This document shows positions 1 to 7,156 of a stretch of DNA of 10,346 nt, piece by piece. Origin of the DNA: Bryobacterales bacterium (GTDB lineage Bacteria > Acidobacteriota > Terriglobia > Bryobacterales > Bryobacteraceae). Within the stretch, counting starts at the first letter, position 1, and the number at the start of each line of letters is the position of its first letter. The stretch covers positions 1-10,346 of the forward strand of contig JAOAPP010000231.1 in the NCBI GenBank assembly GCA_025462985.1, read 5' to 3'. A model generated the notes under the pieces. That model saw nothing but the letters and a program-made list of their open reading frames with translations. It was not told the DNA's origin and searched no databases. The position numbers were made by a program, and so were the translations under genes.

Positions 1-25
1 TCCACATATGGACATGAGGAGGTAA

Positions 26-100
26 GTGATTGTAACGAGGAGTGTCAAGCGATTCGAACTCAGGTCGGTCTCGGGGCTTCCGTGTTACCATATGCACTGA
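26..100 (+). promoter_or_regulatory. possible 24-codon leader ORF ahead of the winged-helix/TPR regulator
   Basis: A GTG at 26 opens a 24-codon frame that stops with TGA at 98-100. One base later comes the ATG (102) of the regulator, in another frame. A perfect AGGAGG lies at 17-22, only three bases before the GTG, which is closer than ideal. The arrangement would allow translational coupling of the regulator to the leader, which matters because the ATG at 102 has no Shine-Dalgarno of its own. A further frame ends with TAA at 23-25 and is open to the left edge, so the AGGAGG may instead lie at the end of an upstream gene. The peptide resembles nothing I know, and the frame could be chance. 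Confidence 0.2.
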
Positions 101-101
101 C

Positions 102-1595
102 ATGGCGGAGGGAGAAGTCCCCTCGCGACAGAGCATAATCCGCTTCGGTGATTTTGAACTCGACTTATTCGCCCGGACTCTCTCCCGGCGTGGCGTCCTG
201 TTAAAGCTTCAAAAGCAGCCTCTGGAAGTGCTGGTATTACTCATTCAAAGGTCGCCAGCTGTTGTTTCGCGCCGCCACATACAACAGCACCTATGGGGCA
301 ATGATGTCGAAATCGACGTTGAGCAAAATATTAACTTCTGCATCCGTCACATTCGTGGCGTTCTGGGCGATACTTCTGCCGCGCCTCGTTTTATAGAGAC
401 ATCGCCTCGCATAGGATATCGCTTCATTGCCCCGTTCGAGGGCCGGTCGACAGGAACTCAGGAACCGGCGGATGCATCGATGGAGGAGATCGCAGTCGCA
501 CCGGAAATGAGTCCGGAGCCGCCCAAACACTCAAACGCTCGGAAAAAATCGGGATTTTACTCAAATCTTGCTCCTATCGGAATTGTCTTGCTTATTGCCG
601 CCGCTGCCACCTTTGTTGGGTACCTGCGATGGAAAAAACAACAAGACCAACATGCGGAGTTGCTGCACGGCTACGCGATAGCGATGCAGCAGCTGCGGAC
701 TCGCGATTTACGCAACATGGTGGCCGCCGCCGACGAGTTTCGGCATCTCATAGAGTGGCATCCGAAATTTGCATTAGGTTGGGCGGGCTTGGCCGAGGCA
801 TCGGCTCTTATCCATCCACACGACGCGAGCATGGCGCTCGAACTGGCAGAACGGTCGGTTCGAATGGATCCTAAGTCCGGGGAATGTCACGCCATCTTGG
901 GATTTATCCTTTTTACGCGCTCCTGGCAATGGACTGCGGCCGCGGAACAGTTTGACGTCGCTGCCTCACTAAATCCTAATGATTCGCAGACCTGGTATTG
1001 GATTGCTCAATCGCAAGCCGCCAGGGGCCGCCCGGGAGATGCGGTGATTACTATCGATAGGGCGCGGAAGCACAGTCCCGAGGCAATGAATCTTACGGTT
1101 ATGAAAGCGGCGTGCCTATATTTCCAGCATGACTTTAAGGGCGCACTCGAGGTGGCCGATCAAGCCCTCGCCCTCCACCTTCCGGCAGCCTGGGAATGGA
1201 GAGCGCGCGCCCTATTCAAGCTGGGTCAGCAGGTGGAAGGCGTTCGTTCCTTAATCTACGATCTGGGCACAGGGAGTTCGCGCTCTGCAGACGCCGTGGC
1301 GTCGCGGGCCGATGCACTCGTAGCGAGCGTTAAGGCCGGTGGCCTAACGGAAGGTCTGGGTAAACTTCTTGAAGAAACGAATTCCTCCGACGTGGCGGCC
1401 ATTCAGTCGCATAATCGAGCGGTGTGGTTTATGCTCCTCGGACACAATGATTCGGCTCTCCACGAACTGGAGATCGCGGTCGATTCGCATCCGCGCCCTT
1501 TCAATTTGATCTACCTGAATGTCGATCCAGTGTTCGATCCGATTCGAAGGCGACCGCTGTTTCAGCGAATAATCAAGAAGTTGGGCATCTCGTGA
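102..1595 (+). CDS. membrane-anchored winged-helix transcriptional regulator with TPR sensor region (ToxR/CadC-like)
   Basis: Predicted one-component regulator of 497 residues. Residues 12-114 form an OmpR/PhoB-type winged helix: it opens with IRFGDFELDL, has the recognition-helix region NINFCIRHIRGVLGD and the wing hairpin IETSPRIGYRFIAP. A charged, proline-rich linker leads to one hydrophobic span at about 155-176 followed by WKK. Residues 205-410 contain TPR-like helical pairs (for example GWAGLAEASAL, AILGFILFTRSW, WYWIAQSQAARG). The C-terminus DPVFDPIRRRPLFQRI is a typical ending in acidobacterial TPR proteins. There is no receiver domain. By family logic the winged helix is cytoplasmic and the TPRs are outside the membrane. 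The frame also allows a GTG start at 42 (517 residues), but its nearest GAGG is one base away and the AGGAGG at 17-22 is too far. ATG 102 leaves the usual short lead-in to the domain, so I prefer it, with moderate certainty. The signal sensed and the target genes cannot be told from sequence. Confidence 0.9.
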   Translation: MAEGEVPSRQSIIRFGDFELDLFARTLSRRGVLLKLQKQPLEVLVLLIQRSPAVVSRRHIQQHLWGNDVEIDVEQNINFCIRHIRGVLGDTSAAPRFIETSPRIGYRFIAPFEGRSTGTQEPADASMEEIAVAPEMSPEPPKHSNARKKSGFYSNLAPIGIVLLIAAAATFVGYLRWKKQQDQHAELLHGYAIAMQQLRTRDLRNMVAAADEFRHLIEWHPKFALGWAGLAEASALIHPHDASMALELAERSVRMDPKSGECHAILGFILFTRSWQWTAAAEQFDVAASLNPNDSQTWYWIAQSQAARGRPGDAVITIDRARKHSPEAMNLTVMKAACLYFQHDFKGALEVADQALALHLPAAWEWRARALFKLGQQVEGVRSLIYDLGTGSSRSADAVASRADALVASVKAGGLTEGLGKLLEETNSSDVAAIQSHNRAVWFMLLGHNDSALHELEIAVDSHPRPFNLIYLNVDPVFDPIRRRPLFQRIIKKLGIS

Positions 1596-1762
1596 GCTTG
1601 GTGGGCGCCGGAGTATGTTGCAGGCGAAGACCAAAGCCTTTCCGAATGTGCGCCTCCTCCGGTGTTGCGCTTGGTTCGGGACCAGCATTCATGTCATTCG
1701 TTTCGTGTTGTTAACGCTCGCGCCGGTGCACCGAGAAGGCGTAATCGCGGCCCTTTGCCCGC

Positions 1763-3274
1763 CTACACGTGCGGTACAAAGCCACGATGCGAGTTCACGG
1801 TGAGACCGAATCCTGCCGGGAGCGTGAGGAAGAAGACGTCGTACGGGCCGACTCGCTTTGAGAAGTAGGGCATAACCTGGTTCTTCCCCAGGTCTTCGAG
1901 CAGTTCGTTGTGATTCCCGCTGTAACGCACGATCGCGATACGCGTCGAGTTGGTGGAGTGAAGACTGCGGATGTCGTCCGGGTAAATTCTTCTCGGGTCC
2001 ACGGATGTGTACATTATGACTCCGGTCCCGTCGAAAACTCCGTCCACTTGCGCCGCACGCAGCATGCGATGGATCTCATCCACATCACCGAAGCGCATAA
2101 ACCCGTCCGGACCTTCGCCCATTCTGCCCATAATCCACCTGTTCATCACCATCCAATTGATCGCCGTTGCCAAAAGAATAAGGGCCGGTAGCGCCCGAAG
2201 AACGGGATGCAGAGGTCTTAGAGCGAAAAATGCCAGAGAAAGCAGCGCTGCGACACTGAAAGGCTGCGCAAGCGCGAGATATCGAGGAGTCACGAAGGCG
2301 GGCTGGAACGACGGATACATGCTGCCGAAGGAGATCTGCACCAGGATCAGGCAGCCAAGGCAATAGGCCTGATAACCCAAAACCAGGAGAATCCAGTGCT
2401 CGACCTTGCCGTTGCGCCAAACCAGCACAAGCCCTGAGACCGCAAGCAGCAGCAGAACTACCTCCAACGCCTTCAGCGGCAACAGGGTTGGACTCCACGC
2501 GCCGGTTACAGCGTAATAAAACCCCTTCGGCAGGAGAATCCAGCGGGTGTGAGGTACAGGCCCGACGCCGTGGTACGGAGTCGAGTCACCGGCCACCACG
2601 CGGAGGCAGAACAGATAGACGCCGACCGGCGCAACCGCTGTCAGAAGTACTTTGGCAAACGTGATTGGCCGCGGACGGCGAAGAAGCTCCACCAGCCCAT
2701 AGAAGCCAAGAAGCTTAACGCCGGAGTAGCGGAAGAGCGTCATAACAAAGATGGTGGCGGAGACCAGAACTGCGCCGGCCGGCTCCCGCAGTCGGCCCGA
2801 CAGCACAAGAAACACAGCGGCAATCCCGGTGGACTCATAAACATCGGTTCCAGTCGTGGGATAAGCGAGGAAGAGCGAGAACGCAACCGCACAAATGAGA
2901 ATCGTATCGGGGATACGCCAGGCTCTACCTGCGGCAAGCCATGCGACTGTCCACACAAACTTGGTGACGTAGAACACTACGAGCGCGCCGGCCGCCAGGG
3001 TCAATCCGAGCTTCGCCAGACCATACAGAACCAGCGTGTAGCCAGGGGGATACCACTTGAGCGTTTGGCGCATATCGGCGCCGACCTCGACCGAACTCTC
3101 GGGGCCGTACGCCTCATGCAAAGGAACCCGATAAGTGCCATCCTCCAGGAGGGATTGTGCCGCGATAACAGCGGAGTTCTGATCTCCGCCAAGCTCAATG
3201 TGGCGTGGGTAGAAAATCGCGTACGAGAGCACCAGCAGGCACGCAACAAAACCTAGCCGCAGCTTGGAATTCAT
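1763..3274 (-). CDS. polytopic membrane protein, GT-C/ArnT-PMT-like glycosyltransferase candidate
   Basis: Protein of 503 residues with about 11 hydrophobic segments between residues 5 and 380, then a soluble C-terminal part (about 385-503). After the first span comes ELGGDQNSAVIAAQ, with Asp31 placed like the catalytic acid in the first outer loop of GT-C enzymes that use lipid-linked sugars. KWYPPGYTLVLYG at 73-85 matches the conserved YPPGYP-like segment of GT39/PMT-like proteins. These two features are the basis of the call; the fold is not proven. The start is ATG at 3274, preceded by a purine-rich GAGGGAAGG about 10 bases upstream. It lies downstream of and on the same strand as the GT4 and AsnB-like genes, which supports a role in transferring or assembling an envelope glycan in the inner membrane. 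An alternative is a dolichyl-phosphate-mannose-transferase-like protein of unknown acceptor, or a polymerase or flippase-like protein. Confidence 0.72.
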   Translation of the reverse strand: MNSKLRLGFVACLLVLSYAIFYPRHIELGGDQNSAVIAAQSLLEDGTYRVPLHEAYGPESSVEVGADMRQTLKWYPPGYTLVLYGLAKLGLTLAAGALVVFYVTKFVWTVAWLAAGRAWRIPDTILICAVAFSLFLAYPTTGTDVYESTGIAAVFLVLSGRLREPAGAVLVSATIFVMTLFRYSGVKLLGFYGLVELLRRPRPITFAKVLLTAVAPVGVYLFCLRVVAGDSTPYHGVGPVPHTRWILLPKGFYYAVTGAWSPTLLPLKALEVVLLLLAVSGLVLVWRNGKVEHWILLVLGYQAYCLGCLILVQISFGSMYPSFQPAFVTPRYLALAQPFSVAALLSLAFFALRPLHPVLRALPALILLATAINWMVMNRWIMGRMGEGPDGFMRFGDVDEIHRMLRAAQVDGVFDGTGVIMYTSVDPRRIYPDDIRSLHSTNSTRIAIVRYSGNHNELLEDLGKNQVMPYFSKRVGPYDVFFLTLPAGFGLTVNSHRGFVPHV

Positions 3275-3560
3275 GGGAGAAACCTTCCCTCAAAAGCCTC
3301 GTAAGGATCTACGCATATCGTATATGTGCCCCGGGCTAGTGAACGACTTGTCGACTTCATCTGCAAGTGACTCAGCCTCTTCGAAATGCAAATTGAAATT
3401 GGAATCCATTCCCGAGAGATCGTGCCGACCCGAACGAGTCGCTGCCAACCCGGACACCGATCGTTGAAACAGAATGAGGAAAGTCGAAGGTAAGATCCTG
3501 ATGGAATGCAACAGCTGTTGGCTGATGCCCGCCTGAATAGCGACGCCGAAATATCTCCCT
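3275..3560. other. 286-bp gap inside the minus-strand glycan block
   Basis: This stretch separates the GT4 stop codon from the start of the polytopic membrane protein. It holds a purine-rich ribosome binding site for the latter, immediately upstream of 3274. A 73-codon minus-strand frame (3290-3511) starts with TTG, has no Shine-Dalgarno and resembles nothing I know; I do not call it a gene. No good sigma-70 promoter is seen: TTCACT followed by AT-rich sequence around CATATACGATATG (minus strand) is the best candidate but the hexamers match poorly. No terminator hairpin was found. The membrane protein may therefore have its own weak promoter or be read through from the genes upstream. Confidence 0.35.
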
Positions 3561-4739
3561 CTACCGCGCTGCTACAGCAAACGCGAGGCGACCGGCGAGT
3601 TCCTGATACAAACGCAGCAAAGCAACATAGTGCGCCTCGGGAGTGTGTTGCTCCAACACCTCCCGATACGCATTTTCTCTGAGCGTCGCCCCGAGATTAG
3701 GGTTGTCCAACATACGGGAGATCGCCTGAGCGAGTTCCACCGGATTTCCTGGCTTCACCAATATTGCGCTTCGGCCGTTCTTGACTAGTTCAGGAACTCC
3801 TCCCACAGCCGTTGCAATCACGGGCACCCGGGCCACCATCGCTTCGAGTAACACATTCGGCGAGCCCTCGCTCAGTGAAGGCAGCACAAACAAGTCGGCC
3901 AGCTTGTAGTAGTCAAACGTATTCCTCTGGTAACCGGTAAATCGCACCCGGCCGGCCATACCCGCCCTTTCCGCTTGCTGTTGGCAGCGCTGCCTTTCTG
4001 GGCCATCACCCACGATTACCAGATGCAAGTCAGGATATCGGCGCTGAAACGATGCTGCGGCGGCGAGCAGATCGTGGTGGCCTTTTTCGTTCGAGAGCCT
4101 GCCCACGGCTAGGATGATCCGGGCATGCTCCGGCAGGTTCCACTTCGCGCGCAACGAGGATACATCTTCAACGCTTGCATTCTCCGTCACTGAGACGGCG
4201 TTCGATACCACCCGGGTTCGTTCACGGCTGACACCATTGCGGACCAGCAGGTCTCGAAATGGCTCGCAGACGGTTACGACACGGTCGGCGCGCGGCAGTG
4301 ACCAGCGGTCAAACTGGTTGTACATCCGCATCTTGAAGTCGGGATCCGTGTAGCCGTGGTGGTAGGCGACCCAATGCATCTCACGAGGTTTCGTCAGTGC
4401 GACCAGAAAATGGGACTTGACGGAATGGCTCTGTATGATATCGGGCGAGCGTTCGCGAAACAGCCGCTGCAGCTGAGGAATGACGCGCCAATCCAACGGA
4501 TATCGTTCTCGGACGACGTCGATTTCCAGGCCCGCGGCGCGAACCGTATCGATAACTTGATTCGACAGTGAGTGCTCGTTGCCGCCGGCGCGAACGTATG
4601 TGAGTAACGACACGCGAACGTCGGCATTGGGTCGAGATTGCGCGAGCTGGCAGAAACGCAGCAGGTTCTTGGCGGGCCCGGTAACAGTCTGGGCCTCCAG
4701 GATTGCCATCACTTGAATGGGATTGCCGTTACCGCGCAT
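3561..4739 (-). CDS. GT4-family glycosyltransferase (GT-B fold)
   Basis: Cytoplasmic sugar transferase of 392 residues that would move a sugar from a nucleotide donor to a growing glycan or lipid-linked acceptor. The N-terminal half begins with IQVMAILEAQTVTGPAKNLL, a glycine-containing first strand and loop typical of the acceptor domain. The donor half has GRLSNEKGHHDLL (213-225), VGDGPER, then ADLFVLPSLSEGSPNVLLEAM with the EX7E pair at Glu291 and Glu299, and VPVIATAVGGVPELV. These are the standard GT4 nucleotide-sugar signatures. The frame could extend to a TTG at 4799, but that would overlap the upstream amidotransferase by 71 bp; ATG 4739 overlaps it by 11 bp, suggesting translational coupling. 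ATG 4709 is a second option. None has a clear Shine-Dalgarno. The sugar and acceptor cannot be told. The neighbours point to extracellular polysaccharide or glycoconjugate synthesis. Confidence 0.92.
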   Translation of the reverse strand: MRGNGNPIQVMAILEAQTVTGPAKNLLRFCQLAQSRPNADVRVSLLTYVRAGGNEHSLSNQVIDTVRAAGLEIDVVRERYPLDWRVIPQLQRLFRERSPDIIQSHSVKSHFLVALTKPREMHWVAYHHGYTDPDFKMRMYNQFDRWSLPRADRVVTVCEPFRDLLVRNGVSRERTRVVSNAVSVTENASVEDVSSLRAKWNLPEHARIILAVGRLSNEKGHHDLLAAAASFQRRYPDLHLVIVGDGPERQRCQQQAERAGMAGRVRFTGYQRNTFDYYKLADLFVLPSLSEGSPNVLLEAMVARVPVIATAVGGVPELVKNGRSAILVKPGNPVELAQAISRMLDNPNLGATLRENAYREVLEQHTPEAHYVALLRLYQELAGRLAFAVAAR

Positions 4740-6618
4740 CGGCTTCACATAACACCCGCGTCTCAGCGGCGTGCTGCTGTCGCTGTAACCAGTTCTCAAG
4801 GATCAGCAAGTACCAGAGTTGCTTGGGCGCTGCTCCAGACTGCAAGGCCTTGTCGATGTGAGGCGTCATGGCGCCTTCCCGGATCCAGCCATCACTCTCT
4901 AGGCGCGTGCCCGATCGCAAAACTTCGAACGAGTTTCGCCAGTGCGTCGCGATCCACTTCTCTGCCGGTATGGTGAATCCCTGCTTTCGGCGGTCAGCGA
5001 CGTCCGGTCCAACCCGTCGGCGAACAATCTCGCGCAGAACAGCCTTCAACTGCCCGCCACGGAACCGGATCTCCGGAGGTAGCGCCGCTGCAAATTCCCA
5101 GAGCTTGTGGTCGAGCAACGGAGCACGTGCCTCGAGAGAGTAGTACATCGTCGATCCATCCACCTTGGGGATGAATTCCCCGATGAACTCTGTTTTGCGA
5201 TGGTACGCAAACACGTCCGACAGAAGGCGCCGGGCGGATGCGAAAGAGGGCTGCATTCGTCGCTGGGCTAATTGCCGGTCTTGTAGTTGTTCGCCCAACA
5301 TGAATCGCCGTTCGAAATAGGGTAAGCCGTCACGGACACGCGTGTATGCGCCCAGGCCGCCCACGGTGTAATCGATAAAATTCTTGGCTCTCCGCGTCCC
5401 CGTGCTTGCTTCAAATATCGGCCGCATGGGTCCCCAAAGTTGCGGCGCCACCTGCGGCAAGCGCCGAGCCAGCCGTTGGGCCCGCCACGCATTGTAAAAG
5501 TACGGATATCCGAGATAGACATCGTCGCCACCGTCGCCTGTCAGCAGCACAGTTGCGAGCGGCTTCACGGCGGCCGACACTCGCATCAGGCCCAACGCAG
5601 ACTGGGAGGCAAACGGTTCACTGAACGCTTCGGCTAGCTGCGCCAGCGCCGGTTCGCCTAACGAGCCGAGCGTCACCACCTCATGCGCGATTCCGAGACG
5701 TTTGGCGATCTCCGCCGCCTGTGCGCTCTCGTCGGACGAATCGCCCGGTGTTCCAACCGTAAAGGCCTTCACGTCAGCATTAAGCTGCTTCATGGCCCAG
5801 CAGACCAGGGTGGAATCAATTCCACCGCTTAGGAGTGCCCCAATCGGTACATCCGAGCACAGACGAAGTCGGACTGATTCAACGATCAAGCGTTCGGTTT
5901 CCTCAACGGCTTCGTTGAAGCTGATCTTCGAAGATTCGTCAACGGGAGGCGGCGACCAGTAACAGCGCTGCGAAGCATGACCGTCTCTCCACTCGAGAAT
6001 AGTCGCGGGTGGAAGCTTCTTCACGTCGCGGTAAATCGAGCGCTCATCCGTGATGTACCCGAATTCCAGAAACTCGAGGACTGCATCCGGATCCATCTGT
6101 CCCCCCGCGCCGCACGCTCGAAGGGCGGAAATGGTCGATGAGAAGCCGATCTGGTCGCCGTTCTCAGCGTAGACGAGCGGTTTCACTCCAAGGCGATCAC
6201 GAACGAGGTAAAGAGTTCGCCGTGGGGCGTCCCAGATGGCGAAAGCAAACATGCCTCGGCATTGCGAGACTAGTTTTTCGATTCCCCACTCTTGGTAACC
6301 ACGCAGCAGAACCTCCGTGTCAGATTCCGAACGGAAGCGGATTCCACTCTTTGTCAGATCTTCCCGAAGCTCCAGGAAGTTGTAGATACAGCCATTGAAG
6401 ACCAACCCAATGTTGCCGTCGTCGGAAACCATTGGCTGGTTGCCGAGTTGACTGAGGTCAAGGATGGCTAAGCGCCGATGTCCGAACGCGACACCGGGCC
6501 AGGTCACAATCCCTTCTGCGTCCGGGCCTCGGCGCGCAAGATGAGGCAGCATTTCCTTGACGACCTGCCGCTCGCGGCCCGATCTCTGGACACTAACAAA
6601 ACCAGCAATCCCGCACAT
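4729..6618 (-). CDS. asnB: asparagine synthase-type glutamine-dependent amidotransferase
   Basis: Protein of 629 residues in the class B asparagine synthetase family: an N-terminal Ntn glutaminase frees ammonia from glutamine and a C-terminal ATP-pyrophosphatase domain uses it to amidate an adenylated carboxylate. The start is set at ATG 6618 because MCGIAGF places the nucleophile Cys2 directly after the initiator Met; the frame is open 13 codons further upstream, which would bury it. Visible residues: GHRRLAILDLS (Arg48/49), VFNGCIYNF (Asn75), SDTEVLL (Asp100), the PP-loop LLSGGIDS (264-269), TGDGGDD (361-366), SLEARAPLLDH, and KQGFTIP. The canonical NGEIYN is NGC here, so the Glu that contacts glutamine in E. 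coli AsnB is Cys77. Being first in a block with two glycosyltransferase-like genes suggests it amidates a sugar carboxylate (as in O-antigen or exosortase-associated clusters) rather than free aspartate, but true asparagine synthetase is not excluded. No strong Shine-Dalgarno is seen. Confidence 0.93.
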   Translation of the reverse strand: MCGIAGFVSVQRSGRERQVVKEMLPHLARRGPDAEGIVTWPGVAFGHRRLAILDLSQLGNQPMVSDDGNIGLVFNGCIYNFLELREDLTKSGIRFRSESDTEVLLRGYQEWGIEKLVSQCRGMFAFAIWDAPRRTLYLVRDRLGVKPLVYAENGDQIGFSSTISALRACGAGGQMDPDAVLEFLEFGYITDERSIYRDVKKLPPATILEWRDGHASQRCYWSPPPVDESSKISFNEAVEETERLIVESVRLRLCSDVPIGALLSGGIDSTLVCWAMKQLNADVKAFTVGTPGDSSDESAQAAEIAKRLGIAHEVVTLGSLGEPALAQLAEAFSEPFASQSALGLMRVSAAVKPLATVLLTGDGGDDVYLGYPYFYNAWRAQRLARRLPQVAPQLWGPMRPIFEASTGTRRAKNFIDYTVGGLGAYTRVRDGLPYFERRFMLGEQLQDRQLAQRRMQPSFASARRLLSDVFAYHRKTEFIGEFIPKVDGSTMYYSLEARAPLLDHKLWEFAAALPPEIRFRGGQLKAVLREIVRRRVGPDVADRRKQGFTIPAEKWIATHWRNSFEVLRSGTRLESDGWIREGAMTPHIDKALQSGAAPKQLWYLLILENWLQRQQHAAETRVLCEADAR

Positions 6619-6868
6619 AATCCGAGTCGAAGCGTAAGCACCCAAGCCGGGCGCCAATCGCCTGAGTTCTACCTTACCCTAACTAGCTCCGTTTCAATGT
6701 CGCTTAAAGCCACGTTCGAGACAGGGCAACGGTCCTAAAACTGTCAGTACAAACGGGTGCTTTCGAGACCAGTTGGTCTGTAGCAAAGCCAATCGGCACT
6801 TAACCCGGCCAGTACGGTTTAGTCCCTCAGTGGCATGTACTAAGTACCTATCTCTCTTGTACATTCGA
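6619..6868. promoter_or_regulatory. divergent control region between asnB-like gene and zinc-ribbon gene
   Basis: This 250-bp stretch must hold the start signals for both directions. Toward the AsnB-like gene the best sigma-70 candidate is TTGAAA (minus strand, 6692-6697) with a poor -10, TAAGGT, at 6671-6676. Two dyads are visible: AGACCA/TGGTCT separated by two bases at 6766-6779, and GTACT/AGTAC around one base at 6837-6847. Five GTAC tetramers fall at 6747, 6812, 6837, 6844 and 6859. TACATT at 6860-6865 lies six bases before a GTG at 6872. No long frame with coding character is present. The individual promoter assignments are weak. Confidence 0.4.
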
Positions 6869-7114
6869 GTGGTGAATGAAGTAGGCGTGTGCCCCCGTTG
6901 TCATTCCCTTGATGTTGATGTCTCGAAAAGTCGCAAGCTGGCCGATTACTTAATGAGGCTGTTCAAGCTCAATCCATTCCGCTGTCGCGAGTGCCGCTCC
7001 CGCTTCTATCTCCCCGCGTCCCTGGACGAACGGATACGCGCTCAGAGTGAATGGCTCCGTGGATCTTCGAGCAGATCCCGGCGACGTTCCAAAGGTCGTT
7101 CTGCTTCGACCTGA
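6869..7114 (+). CDS. small zinc-ribbon protein of unknown function
   Basis: I recognise no named family. From the GTG at 6869 the product is 81 residues. Two knuckles, CPRC (Cys8, Cys11) and CREC (Cys39, Cys42), are separated by 27 residues and could bind one zinc ion, giving a ribbon of about 45 residues. The C-terminal third is basic and low in complexity (RGSSSRSRRRSKGR), as in proteins that touch nucleic acid or the membrane surface. The frame is open up to 6773, but that upstream part does not look conserved. GTG 6869, GTG 6872 and TTG 6857 are all possible starts and none has a Shine-Dalgarno. It ends 42 bp before ilvE on the same strand. The spacing of the cysteines and the plausible sequence between them argue for a real gene; the exact start is uncertain. 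Confidence 0.55.
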   Translation: MVNEVGVCPRCHSLDVDVSKSRKLADYLMRLFKLNPFRCRECRSRFYLPASLDERIRAQSEWLRGSSSRSRRRSKGRSAST

Positions 7115-7144
7115 GATATATCGGACCCTAACAGACAACGTCGA

Positions 7145-7150
7145 TATAAT
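7145..7150 (+). promoter_or_regulatory. consensus -10 box (TATAAT) for leaderless ilvE transcript
   Basis: A perfect TATAAT ends six bases before the ilvE ATG at 7157, so a transcript from it would begin at or within a base or two of the start codon. No Shine-Dalgarno-like sequence is found between 7125 and 7156, in keeping with a leaderless mRNA. No -35 element is recognisable at 16-18 bp spacing (CGGACC at 17), and there is no extended TGn. The match and its position are seen directly; promoter activity is inferred. Confidence 0.5.
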
Positions 7151-7156
7151 TGCAGC

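Noticed and set aside
1724..1733. CGGTGCACCG palindrome in the convergent gap 1596-1762
   Set aside because: Ten-base palindromes are expected about ten times per 10 kb, and there is no loop or T-run to make it a terminator.
2549..3256. Long plus-strand frame of 235 codons opposite the membrane-protein gene
   Set aside because: It is antisense to a gene with clear membrane spans and family motifs; its product is highly charged and of low-complexity character typical of a shadow frame.
3290..3511. 73-codon minus-strand frame in the gap between the GT4 and membrane-protein genes
   Set aside because: TTG start, no Shine-Dalgarno, no recognisable motif; overlapped by a similar length frame on the other strand, as expected by chance.
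3509..3520. 12-bp perfect palindrome CAACAGCTGTTG
   Set aside because: About two or three palindromes of this length are expected by chance in 10 kb and it has no clear position relative to a promoter.
4740..4799. Extended TTG start for the GT4 protein
   Set aside because: It would overlap the upstream amidotransferase by 71 bp and add 20 residues without family similarity; ATG 4739 fits better.
6641..6656. Sigma-54-like TGGCGC-N5-TTGG on the minus strand upstream of the AsnB-like gene
   Set aside because: Spacing is right but the essential GC of the -12 element is GG, and the -24 part has one mismatch; too weak to call.
6619..6657. Upstream start for the AsnB-like protein adding 13 residues
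   Set aside because: The Ntn mechanism needs the Cys of MCGIAGF at the N-terminus after Met removal, so only ATG 6618 is sensible.
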